Source: an uncultured cyanobacterium
GTDB lineage: Bacteria; Cyanobacteriota; Cyanobacteriia; PCC-6307; Cyanobiaceae
NCBI GenBank assembly: GCA_903858015.1
Contig: CAIOGZ010000032.1
Location: 43,526 to 107,525 of the forward strand
DNA length: 64,000 bases
Reading direction: 5' to 3'
Position numbers and translations under genes: made by a program. The notes under the pieces were generated by a model, which did no database searches, was not told where the DNA came from, and saw only the letters and a program-made list of their open reading frames with translations. This document shows, in pieces, positions 55,160-64,000 of the stretch (position 1 is the first letter of the stretch; each line of letters starts with the position of its first letter).

Positions 55160-55234
55160 TGCAACAAGCTGGCAGATCTAGGCTGGCAGATAGCGGCATC
55201 GCCCGGCTCGACGCCGGCGCCATCGCTGATCAAG

Positions 55235-55852
55235 ATGCCCACATCTCGCCTGCTGCCGATGGCCTTTGCTGAGCGTTCCCTGGCCCAGATCCGGGCCCTG
55301 CTGGGGCCCAGGCGCCGGGGCGCTTGCGGGCCGATTCTGAACTTGGCAGCTGTTGGCGCTGTTCTGGTCTGCCTGGCGCCCATGGCCAGCGGCCCTGGGC
55401 TGGCGATTCCCCGCTTGGATCTCCAGCCCTACCCAGCCCCAGCGGCGGCTGAGCGCCGCTGGGTGATCCAGCTGCCTGGCATCCCTCCGCCCAGCCAGGA
55501 TGCGGCCCTCTCCACCAATCCGGCCGACTGGCGCGTGCAGCTGATCGTCGGCCGCAGCCTGGAGCTCGATTGCAACCAGGTGCACTTTTCCGGTCGGATG
55601 CGCAGCCAGCCCCTGGCCGGCAGCGATTTGCGCATCGTGCGGGTTGATGCGGTCGCGCCGCTGGCCTCCACCCGCATGGCCTGCCCGCCAGGGGAGCCCA
55701 AGCGGCGGGTCTTTGTGCCGATGGGGAGCAAGCCCTTTGTGGTGCCTTACAACGTCAGTCGACCGATCGTGCTGTATGCCCCCAAGGATTTGGAGCTGCG
55801 CTGGCGGCTTTGGAAGGCGGAGCAGCGGCAGTGGCCAGCGCGGCAACTCTGA
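55235..55852 (+). CDS. Ecotin-like periplasmic serine protease inhibitor
   Basis: Homologue of ecotin, a periplasmic inhibitor of trypsin-fold proteases that protects bacteria from host or grazer enzymes. Seen: 205 residues; a hydrophobic export segment (about 35-55), RRWVIQLPGI near residue 75, VGRSLELDCNQV near residue 106 (Cys 113) and the inhibitory loop PLASTRMACPPG near residue 143, with Cys 150 as disulfide partner. Aligned to E. coli ecotin (STMMAC), the P1 residue is Arg 147 instead of Met, predicting preference for trypsin-like targets. The C-terminal VLYAPKDLELRWRLWKAE matches the family end. ATG 55235 is the most likely start; the frame is open to 54971 through queC antisense. Confidence 0.85.
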   Translation: MPTSRLLPMAFAERSLAQIRALLGPRRRGACGPILNLAAVGAVLVCLAPMASGPGLAIPRLDLQPYPAPAAAERRWVIQLPGIPPPSQDAALSTNPADWRVQLIVGRSLELDCNQVHFSGRMRSQPLAGSDLRIVRVDAVAPLASTRMACPPGEPKRRVFVPMGSKPFVVPYNVSRPIVLYAPKDLELRWRLWKAEQRQWPARQL

Positions 55853-56079
55853 GCCGCTCGGGGGGCGATGGCGGCCCCAAAGGGTGCAGGCTTGGCGTTG
55901 GGTGCATACCCTGGTTGAAAAGCTTGGGATCGCAGCATTGCAGCGGCAAATCAGACCAAAAGCTTCTCGCTCCGATGCGGTGTGTTGCGGATTTGGCTAT
56001 CAGCTCGGCTGCCTAAGCTCCCGTCGGCGCCTTGGCGCTACGGCGTTTCCCCCTAGCCGCCTCGTCGCTTAGCTGCCCC

Positions 56080-56643
56080 ATGGTGTTTCGCAAAGACCGC
56101 ACCGAAGACCGATTCGAGCCGCAGGAGGCCCAGGGTCGGCGCCACGACCTCGACCAACCTCACCAGGACAGCAGGCCTGGGCCCAAGCGCCAGTCCCGCG
56201 GCCTGGCCGGCTGCGCGCCCTGGTTGATGGCCGCTCTGGCCCTGCTGGGCGGTGGTTTCTATTGGGGCTACAACGTCCGCGCCGCCCAGAAACTGTCCGC
56301 CGCAGAGCTCAAGGAGCGCGAGCGCCTGGAGCTGCGCACCATGGGCTGGCAGACCAGCGCCGATGGCGTACTCACCCGCTGGTGCACCGAGGATTGCCAT
56401 CCCCCGAAGCTGTTCGGTGGCGGCATGGCCCGCATTTTTGAGGTTTATTGCAAAGATCGCCCCTGCGGCAATATCCGCGCCACCTTCCGGGTGGTCGATC
56501 GCGATGGCAAGGAGATCGGCACCACCACAGCCAGCAAAGATGGTCTTCAGGGCGAAAGGTTGCGGCTGGTGGTGGTGAGTCCGGAGCCCCAGGCCCAGCG
56601 CTTTGAACTCAAGGACTTCGCCGCCCAGGCGATGGTCTACTGA
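56080..56643 (+). CDS. Hypothetical single-span membrane protein
   Basis: Unrecognised 187-residue protein. Seen: a strongly charged N-terminus of about 45 residues (MVFRKDRTEDRFEPQEAQ), one membrane segment near residues 46-68 (APWLMAALALLGGGFYWGYN), then a soluble domain with four cysteines in two pairs (RWCTEDCHPPK and YCKDRPCGNIRA) that could bind metal or form disulfides in the periplasm. ATG 56080 is chosen; the frame is open to ATG 56032. The solute-binding protein gene follows after 11 bp, so cotranscription is likely. Confidence 0.65.
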   Translation: MVFRKDRTEDRFEPQEAQGRRHDLDQPHQDSRPGPKRQSRGLAGCAPWLMAALALLGGGFYWGYNVRAAQKLSAAELKERERLELRTMGWQTSADGVLTRWCTEDCHPPKLFGGGMARIFEVYCKDRPCGNIRATFRVVDRDGKEIGTTTASKDGLQGERLRLVVVSPEPQAQRFELKDFAAQAMVY

Positions 56644-56654
56644 GGGGCCCTGCC

Positions 56655-57968
56655 TTGATCGGATTGTTTGCAACCAGGCGGCGCCTCGGGCTTGGTTTTG
56701 GCGTGGGCCTGGCCCTGCTCAGCGCCGGCTGCCAGGGCAGCATGGCTCCCCCTGAGAATCTGCAGGTGGCGATTGCCACCGGCGCCGGCAATGACGCCGT
56801 CGTGCGCAGCAGCTTGCGGCAGCTGTCGGGCCAGATGGTCCAGGAGTTCATGCGGGTCCATCCCGGCACCAACCTCCATCTGCGCTTCCTGGAGGAGCAC
56901 GAGTTGGTGGAGAGCGTGCGCTCCCGCGCCAGCCTCGGCGCCGGGCCCGATCTGATGATCACCCGCACCGCGCCCCTGGCCAGGCTCGAGCGGGAGGGAT
57001 TGCTGCGCCAGAGCAGCCTTGGCTCCAACCAGTTGGCCCCCTTCCAGATCCAGTTTCTCAATAATTTCCGCCAAGCCAACCGCTACCGCGCCCTGCCCTT
57101 TCTGCTGCAACCGGGTCTGGCCTGTTTCGATCGGCGCCGGCTGCCCAAACCACCCGCCAACCTGGACGACCTTGTGGCCAGGGCTGCCGAGGGGGTGCGC
57201 CTGGGCCTGCCCCTGCAGGCCGACGAGTTGCTGTGGACCGCTAGTGGCTTCAATGCCGATCGGCCGTTGCTGCAGTTGTTCCAGGATCAGGTAGGAACGG
57301 CCCAGGCCAAGCCATCTCCTGCCGCTGCCCCCACGGTGGAGCGCAAGGCCCTTACGGCCGAGCAGAAAGCCAACCTGCTGGGCTGGCTGAACTGGCTCTA
57401 TCAAGCCAACATCCAGCCCACCCTCCAGTTCGTCGATACCTCCGATGAACTGGTCCAGCGGCTGGAAAGCCGCCAGTTCGATTGGATCAGCTGCAATGCC
57501 ACCGCCATCCCCCGGTTGAAAAGGGCCCTCGGCGCCAACCTTGGCGTTTCGGTGCTGCCCGCCGGCAACGCAGGCCAACCGGCCCGGCCGCTGGCCCGCT
57601 TGCTGCTGATCGGCTTCGGCCGCGACTCCACCCCCAGCCAGGCCCGGCTGGCCGAGAGTTTCGCCCTGTTTGTGCTCAACGACTTCAGCCAGAGCAACTT
57701 AATCATGAAGGCCTTAGGCAACATGCCGGTGAACCAGAACGTGATTGTGCCGGTGAAGGATTCCCCCTATCTGGCCGCCATGGAGACCAGCCTCAAATCC
57801 TCGACGGTGCCTAATTTCAACCTGGGGGTTGGCCTGCGCCAGCGCACGGATCCGTTGCGCCAGTTGCTGAAGAAAAATGTCTACGGCGAAGCCAAACCCC
57901 AGGCGGTGTTGGCCGCCATGGAGACCCTGGCCGGCTCCAGCTCGTCCACCCCAGCCCAGCAGCGATGA
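56655..57968 (+). CDS. Extracellular solute-binding lipoprotein (family 1-like)
   Basis: Periplasmic binding protein anchored by lipid. Seen: 437 residues from TTG 56655; signal peptide with lipobox LLSAGC (Cys 26), then LQVAIATGAGNDAVVRSSLR and a two-lobe sugar-binding-protein-like pattern (GAGPDLMITRTAPLARLERE near residue 97, LLGWLNWLYQANIQPTLQFV near residue 240, LAESFALFVLNDFSQSNLIM near residue 335). No ABC permease or ATPase gene is adjacent; instead its stop overlaps the start of an MscS-type channel gene (ATGA). Ligand unknown. Confidence 0.75.
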   Translation: MIGLFATRRRLGLGFGVGLALLSAGCQGSMAPPENLQVAIATGAGNDAVVRSSLRQLSGQMVQEFMRVHPGTNLHLRFLEEHELVESVRSRASLGAGPDLMITRTAPLARLEREGLLRQSSLGSNQLAPFQIQFLNNFRQANRYRALPFLLQPGLACFDRRRLPKPPANLDDLVARAAEGVRLGLPLQADELLWTASGFNADRPLLQLFQDQVGTAQAKPSPAAAPTVERKALTAEQKANLLGWLNWLYQANIQPTLQFVDTSDELVQRLESRQFDWISCNATAIPRLKRALGANLGVSVLPAGNAGQPARPLARLLLIGFGRDSTPSQARLAESFALFVLNDFSQSNLIMKALGNMPVNQNVIVPVKDSPYLAAMETSLKSSTVPNFNLGVGLRQRTDPLRQLLKKNVYGEAKPQAVLAAMETLAGSSSSTPAQQR

Positions 57969-59185
57969 ACCAACTCCTGTTCGTGATCGGCGGTTGGCTT
58001 GGCCTGCTGAGTCGAGCCTCGCTGCTGCTGCAACTGCTGCTCGGAATCGCCCTGCTGCTCGGCTACCGGGCCTGGCGGCTGCGCAATCCCAGCGCGGTCA
58101 GTTGGCGGCCGGTGCTGGCGAAGCTGGCCCTGGGGGCCCTGGTGGCCTTGGCCAGCCTGGTGCTCACCAAGCTGGGCTGGCCCGGCGGCCTGTTGGCCCT
58201 GCTGGGCCAGCTGGTGGCGATCTGGACCGGCTTGGCGGTCCTGCGGCTGCTGCTGCGCCGCAGGCTCGATGGCGGGGCTGTCGAGAGCTATTGGCAGCGG
58301 GCGGTGTTGCCCCTGTACCTGGTGCTGGCCCTGGTGGGCCTGGTGAATCGCATCGATGGCATTGAGGCGATCAGCGATGTACCCCTACTCAATCTATTTG
58401 ATGAGAGTTTAAGCTTCGGCAAGCTCGTGCTGTTGCTGGGCCTGCCCTACTTCTTGGTGGTGCTTTCCGAATTGCCGGTGGCCCTGGTGGGGGGGCTGGC
58501 GGCTCGGCTGGGCGGCATCGAAATGGGCAACCGCAAGGCGTTTGAACTGATCCTTCGCTACCTGTTGATTGGTATCGGTGGGCTCTGGCTCGCCGACCAA
58601 ATCGGGCTGAATGGCACCGCCATTGCCGCCATCGCCGGCGGGCTGTCGGTGGGCCTGGGCTTTGGAGTGAAAGAGGTATTCTCTAATTTTGTTAGTGGTC
58701 TGTGGTTGTTGTTCGAAGGATCGGTTAAACCTGGCGAGTTGCTGGTGCTTCAGGGTGATATCTGCCAAGTGAAAAGCCTCGGCCTGCGGGCTGCCACGCT
58801 GACGCGTTCATCGGACAACGCCGAACTTGTGGTGCCCAACCAGACCTTCTTCACCGCCACCACAACCACCTACACCGGTAGCGACGAGCGACGTTGTGGC
58901 ACGGTGCAGGTGCGCGCTGCTTACAAGCATGATCCCGACCGGGTGATCGCCTTGCTTCTCGATACCGCCAGGGCCAACCCCTTGGTTTTGACCGATCCTG
59001 CGCCAGGGGCTAAGTTGTCAAACTTTGGTGAGTATTTTATGGAATATAAACTAGATTTTTGGATGGCTGATCCCCTCAAAAGTGGTTCGATTTCCAGCCA
59101 GCTGCGCCAGCAAATTTGGCATCGTTTTCGCGAGCAGGGCATCGAGATTCCGCTCCAATCCGGGGTGATCGCCCAGGCGTCTTAA
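57965..59185 (+). CDS. MscS-type small-conductance mechanosensitive channel
   Basis: Inner-membrane channel that opens under membrane tension and lets osmolytes out. Seen: 406 residues; four or five N-terminal helices, then the pore helix region AIAAIAGGLSVGLGFGVKEV near residue 220 with the Gly/Ala pattern of TM3, FSNFVSGLWLLFEGSVKPGE, the beta domain with GLRAATLTRSSDNAELVVPN, and the alpha-beta C-terminal domain. Longer than E. coli MscS by the extra N-terminal helices, as in many cyanobacterial relatives. Translationally coupled to the solute-binding protein upstream; its end overlaps queE on the other strand by 4 bp. Confidence 0.88.
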   Translation: MNQLLFVIGGWLGLLSRASLLLQLLLGIALLLGYRAWRLRNPSAVSWRPVLAKLALGALVALASLVLTKLGWPGGLLALLGQLVAIWTGLAVLRLLLRRRLDGGAVESYWQRAVLPLYLVLALVGLVNRIDGIEAISDVPLLNLFDESLSFGKLVLLLGLPYFLVVLSELPVALVGGLAARLGGIEMGNRKAFELILRYLLIGIGGLWLADQIGLNGTAIAAIAGGLSVGLGFGVKEVFSNFVSGLWLLFEGSVKPGELLVLQGDICQVKSLGLRAATLTRSSDNAELVVPNQTFFTATTTTYTGSDERRCGTVQVRAAYKHDPDRVIALLLDTARANPLVLTDPAPGAKLSNFGEYFMEYKLDFWMADPLKSGSISSQLRQQIWHRFREQGIEIPLQSGVIAQAS

Positions 59186-59862
59186 CGAACCCCCAGCCAC
59201 TTGTGGCTCTGCAGGCTCAGGCGCCAATCCGGATGGCTTTGCACGAAGGCCACGGCCAGGGCCTGGCCTACGGGGCAGTTCCAGCCTGGCTGCAGCAGCA
59301 GCTGGGGGCCAGTGGCGGCCGATCCGCTCAAGGCGGCCATCGCTTGGGCGAACTCCAGATCCTCGGCCCCGTGCACCACCACCTTCAGTTCGTGGCAGGC
59401 GGCTAGCAGCTCGGCCCGGGGGGGGCGGTGCCGTTTGGGGGAGAGGGTGATCCAGTCGAAGTGGCCCCGCAGCGGATCGACGCCGCTCGTTTCCAGGTGC
59501 AGTGGCCCCAGCCCCTCCAGGGCGGCCGAGAGGGGGGCAAGATCGTGCTGCAGGGGCTCGCCACCGGTGATCACGATGAAGGCGGCCCCGGCCTTGATGG
59601 CCTGGCGCGCCTGGCGGGCCAGTTCGCCCAGGCTGAGCCGGGGGTGCACCGCCTCCGGCCAGGAGTGTTTGGTGTCACACCAGGGGCAGCCCACGCTGCA
59701 GCCGGCCAGGCGCACAAAAAAAGCGCTGCGGCCGGCGTGTACACCCTCGCCTTGGAGCGAGTGGAAGGTTTCCACCACGGGCAGGCTAGGGCTGGCTAGG
59801 GGGGGGGCGCTGGCCGCAGCCTGGGGCGGCTCGGCGTCTTGGGGGGAGGGGGGGCTGGCCAT
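59182..59862 (-). CDS. queE: 7-carboxy-7-deazaguanine synthase
   Basis: Radical SAM enzyme converting 6-carboxytetrahydropterin to 7-carboxy-7-deazaguanine, the substrate of QueC. Seen: 226 residues; a Pro/Ala-rich head (about 24 residues), ETFHSLQGEGVHAGRSAFFV near residue 31, the cluster motif CSVGCPWCDTKHSW near residue 55 (C-x3-C-x2-C), ITGGEPL near residue 97 and HLETSGVDPL. The gene ends against the MscS gene and starts just after tolC's end. Confidence 0.94.
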   Translation of the reverse strand: MASPPSPQDAEPPQAAASAPPLASPSLPVVETFHSLQGEGVHAGRSAFFVRLAGCSVGCPWCDTKHSWPEAVHPRLSLGELARQARQAIKAGAAFIVITGGEPLQHDLAPLSAALEGLGPLHLETSGVDPLRGHFDWITLSPKRHRPPRAELLAACHELKVVVHGAEDLEFAQAMAALSGSAATGPQLLLQPGWNCPVGQALAVAFVQSHPDWRLSLQSHKWLGVR

Positions 59863-59874
59863 CGTGGCTCAAAC

Positions 59875-61479
59875 CTATGGCCTGGCGTTCAGGGCTGGGC
59901 TGGCAGATCCAGAAGCGCGAGAACCGCTGACTTGAACGGGCGGTAGCCAGCGCTGGAATTGAGAATCGATCAGGTTTTTGGTCTTGGCCGGCCAGGTGGC
60001 TGTATAGCGGTAGAGCTGATGGATTGATGTGTTTTGTTCGCTTAATAGCGAGCGATAGGAATCGAGTGCGGCTTGCAACTTGGAGAGGGCCTGGACCACC
60101 GTGGTGCCGGCGTCCCTGCTGCGGCCGGACTCGTATTGGTACAGGGCGGCTTGCAGGGATTGGCGGGAGGCGCTGACATCGCTGCGGGCGGCATCCACCA
60201 AGAGCTTGGAAGCCACGAAGGCGGCATAGGCATCCTCCACCTGCCGGCTGATTGCTAATTTCGTTAACTTGCCCTGCTCTATCGATTGCTGGGCCTTGGA
60301 TTGCACCGCATTGGCCTCGGCTGAACGAATGCCACCATCAAAAACCTTCCAGTCAAAGGTGAAGCCGAAAAATGATTCCATGCCCGAACTGCGGATCAAT
60401 CGCCCCCCCACATTGCCGCTCAAATAGCCGGCTTGTTGGTTTGAGGCGATCCGCTTCACCTGGCTAGACAGCGCTACCGCAGGTAAAGTCTTAAGCCGAA
60501 TGGCGTTAGCAGAATCCATCAAAGCTTTGACGTCCCAGCCATTGGCTTGCAATTCTTCCCGCCGCAGTAGAGCTTGGGCAATCGAATCTGCCCGGCTGTA
60601 GGGCCATGCCGGCACCACCTGGGCTTGCTCTGAGGGGAGAGCTAATTTGCCGGGCTCAAGATTGATCAGGCTCGCCAAGGCATCGGCGGCCTGAATGCTT
60701 GCTTTGTGGGCCTTGATCCGCGCAATCAGCTGGGAGACAGCCTGGGCTTCGAAGCGGCTGATCTCGCCGGCGGGCCGTTTTGCCTTGCTGGCACTGATAT
60801 AGATATGGGTGGCTTGGTTGAAAAGCTCGATGAAGTCTTTTTCCCGTTCTAGGGATCCTTGCAAGCCAACGTAGGCGGTTTGGATGGCCAGAATCAGCTC
60901 TCGCGAGGTGAAGCTGAATTTATTGCGGAGCGAGCTGTCTTGTGCTGCTAAGGAGTTCAGCCGTGCTCCCCTGGAGGGATCCAGGAAAGCCCAGGAGAGC
61001 GAGGCGTAGGGCGTGGAGGAGAAACCGTGTCTGAAGCTGATGACTTCCGTAGGTGAGTTGCCATCTGTTTTGGTCTGCAGGCTGCTCGTTGAGGTTGAAA
61101 ACCCCAATACGCCTGGATCGGATGTTCTGATTGTGAGGCTTGGAACCCATTCACGAGTTACTGCGATCCGCGACCATGCTGAAGCTTGGATTTCGGCAAT
61201 TGTGCTAGTCAGAATCGGGTTGGTTGCGATGCCCATCGCAATCGCCTCGTCGAGGCTGATCCGGATGGCCGCCTTTTGCAGTCCGTCGCGATTCTCGCGA
61301 TAGTCTTTATAGAGGCGATAGAGGTCTGAATCGGCGCTGATGGTGGAAAGGATATTGCGCATGTCCGTGGGTAAGGGGGGAGCTTTTTGCCAGCCCTCGG
61401 GCTTGGCCCCACCAGGATTGATGAAGGTCATCATGCTGAGCAGGCAGCTAATGCAGCCGACACGCTTTCCCCAACCCAT
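59875..61479 (-). CDS. TolC-family outer membrane efflux protein
   Basis: Outer-membrane channel of the TolC fold for type I secretion or drug efflux. Seen: 534 residues from ATG 61479 (TTG 61485 precedes it); signal peptide with CISCLLSMMTFINPGG, then two long coiled-coil halves, with ISLDEAIAMGIATNP near residue 73 and ALYQYESGRSRDAGTTVVQA near residue 447, the latter matching the TolC motif Y-x2-G-x3-D-x3-A. AAQDSSLRNKFSFTSRELIL marks the first repeat. A possible small gene lies 31 bp upstream. No membrane-fusion protein or ABC exporter is in the window. Confidence 0.82.
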   Translation of the reverse strand: MGWGKRVGCISCLLSMMTFINPGGAKPEGWQKAPPLPTDMRNILSTISADSDLYRLYKDYRENRDGLQKAAIRISLDEAIAMGIATNPILTSTIAEIQASAWSRIAVTREWVPSLTIRTSDPGVLGFSTSTSSLQTKTDGNSPTEVISFRHGFSSTPYASLSWAFLDPSRGARLNSLAAQDSSLRNKFSFTSRELILAIQTAYVGLQGSLEREKDFIELFNQATHIYISASKAKRPAGEISRFEAQAVSQLIARIKAHKASIQAADALASLINLEPGKLALPSEQAQVVPAWPYSRADSIAQALLRREELQANGWDVKALMDSANAIRLKTLPAVALSSQVKRIASNQQAGYLSGNVGGRLIRSSGMESFFGFTFDWKVFDGGIRSAEANAVQSKAQQSIEQGKLTKLAISRQVEDAYAAFVASKLLVDAARSDVSASRQSLQAALYQYESGRSRDAGTTVVQALSKLQAALDSYRSLLSEQNTSIHQLYRYTATWPAKTKNLIDSQFQRWLPPVQVSGSRASGSASPALNARP

Positions 61480-61510
61480 CCCCAAATCGCCAACACAAAT
61501 GCAACTTACA

Positions 61511-61684
61511 TCACATCTGCTGCATGTGCACGGCTTCGATCAGCTCGACCTGGGGCAGGCCCCCAAAGCCAGCGAGGGCCGGTAAGGCAGCGTGATTGCT
61601 GACCGCCGCAGACCGATCAGCCGCCAAGATCGCCTCAGTGGTGACCAACCCCAGGAAACTCTGCTGGGTAGTGCCGCAGAGCAT
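61511..61684 (-). CDS. Possible 57-residue protein upstream of tolC
   Basis: ATG 61684 opens a 57-codon frame with GC-rich third positions like genuine genes here; its stop is 31 bp before the TolC-like start. The product starts MLCGTTQQSFLGLVTTEAIL, has AALPALAGFGGLPQVELIEA in its second half and ends in MQQM. The paired Gly with hydrophobic residues before it recalls double-glycine leader cleavage sites, but I recognise no family and see no clear ribosome binding site. Confidence 0.4.
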   Translation of the reverse strand: MLCGTTQQSFLGLVTTEAILAADRSAAVSNHAALPALAGFGGLPQVELIEAVHMQQM

Positions 61685-61746
61685 AATTACCAAAAAATCC
61701 AGTTAATCCGCCTGCTGGCCGGCGGCGACGCGCGGCCTCTCCCGCC

Positions 61747-63444
<1,698 letters not shown>

Positions 63445-63490
63445 CTAGCCGGGGGCTCTAGGGCCTCCCTGGGGCGGGGCTGGGCGGAAA

Positions 63491-64000
63491 TCAGCCCTCC
63501 TCCTCCACCCAGGTGCTGGCCACATGCAGCTCTTCGAGTTGCTTGGCGGCCACATCGGCCGGGGCCTGGGTCATCAGGCAGCGGGCCTGCTGGGTTTTGG
63601 GGAAGGCGATCGTGTCGCGGATCGATTCCTCACCGGCCAGCAGCATCACCAGGCGGTCGAGGCCGAAGGCGATGCCGCCGTGGGGTGGGGCGCCCATGTC
63701 GAGGGCCTCGATCAGGAAGCCGAACTGGCGCTCGGCCTCCTCCAGCGGCAGGCCGATCGTTTGCAGCACCTGGCTCTGCAGGGCCGAATCGTGGATGCGC
63801 AGCGAGCCACCGCCCAGTTCCAGGCCGTTGAGCACCAGGTCGTAGGCCTGGGCGCGGGCGCTGGGCAGGGTTTCGGCCCAGCGCCCGGAGTCGGTGCCCA
63901 GGTCGTCGGCGTTGGGGGCGCAGAAGGGGTGGTGCAGGGCTTCGAGGCGGTGTTCGCCGGCGTTGAACTCAAACATCGGGAAATCCACCACCCAGAGGAA
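63491..64000 (-). CDS. aspS: Aspartyl-tRNA synthetase, C-terminal part (runs off the window)
   Basis: Class II aminoacyl-tRNA synthetase charging tRNA-Asp (or Asp/Asn in non-discriminating forms, common in cyanobacteria). Only the last 169 residues are visible. Seen: [12 protein letters not shown] at the edge, the insertion-domain end [26 protein letters not shown] near residue 60 and motif 3 [20 protein letters not shown] near residue 110, followed by [15 protein letters not shown]. The end is normal. Confidence 0.97.
   Translation of the reverse strand, partial: FLWVVDFPMFEFNAGEHRLEALHHPFCAPNADDLGTDSGRWAETLPSARAQAYDLVLNGLELGGGSLRIHDSALQSQVLQTIGLPLEEAERQFGFLIEALDMGAPPHGGIAFGLDRLVMLLAGEESIRDTIAFPKTQQARCLMTQAPADVAAKQLEELHVASTWVEEEG

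Noticed and set aside
54971..55234. Longer start for the ecotin gene
   Set aside because: The added 88 residues are antisense to queC and show no signal peptide; ATG 55235 gives a normal export segment.

Overview
The window reads as a GC-rich cyanobacterial chromosome segment, most likely from a Synechococcus/Cyanobium-type picocyanobacterium. Evidence seen: a PsbQ lipoprotein of photosystem II, a group 2 sigma factor of the cyanobacterial RpoD-like family, a phytol kinase, the cyanobacterial urea transporter urtABCDE, and NtcA-type promoter boxes. The genus is inference. Genes are densely packed, often overlap by ATGA, and several gaps carry short degenerate tandem repeats. I found no rRNA, tRNA, CRISPR array or intact insertion sequence.

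Layout. 1-4.6 kb: a partial small gene, a ThiO-like oxidase, psbQ, purU and an O-antigen-ligase-type membrane protein. 4.6-17.9 kb: a radical SAM protein, two paralogous lipoproteins, acnB, a DAHP synthase (aroG type), a perfect CIRCE element before an unrecognised small gene, phytol kinase, sigma factor, ppk1 and an MFS exporter. 18-22 kb: a complete sdhCAB operon and uspA. 22-25.9 kb: a TauE/SafE permease, a CsgG-like lipoprotein-pore gene and a cupin-like protein. 25.9-37.7 kb: DUF2126 protein, glgP, a PEP-CTERM-like exported protein, the transglutaminase / alpha-E / circularly permuted ATP-grasp operon, a gene-poor 1.5 kb gap with a broken ISAs1-family transposase, and an HpsJ-like membrane protein. 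37.7-50.6 kb: a nitrogen-scavenging block with ureDABC facing ureEFG, then urtABCDE, an FmdB zinc ribbon and formamidase. 50.6-64 kb: small exported proteins, pabC-pabB-queC, an ecotin homologue, a solute-binding lipoprotein overlapping an MscS channel, queE, a TolC-like protein, pyrG and the end of aspS.

How the genes work together. The clearest unit is nitrogen supply: Urt imports urea, urease splits it to ammonia, and formamidase releases ammonia from formamide. urtA has a canonical NtcA box with a correctly spaced -10, and fmdA has a perfect NtcA box just upstream, so both probably respond to nitrogen limitation. AcnB and Sdh are steps of the oxidative TCA branch; GlgP mobilises glycogen; Ppk1 stores phosphate; PabB/PabC feed folate and QueC/QueE feed preQ0. 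The ATP-grasp/alpha-E/transglutaminase/DUF2126 set is a conserved association of unknown biochemistry and the best candidate for an undescribed system here, together with the orphan CIRCE-controlled gene and the solute-binding protein/MscS pair.
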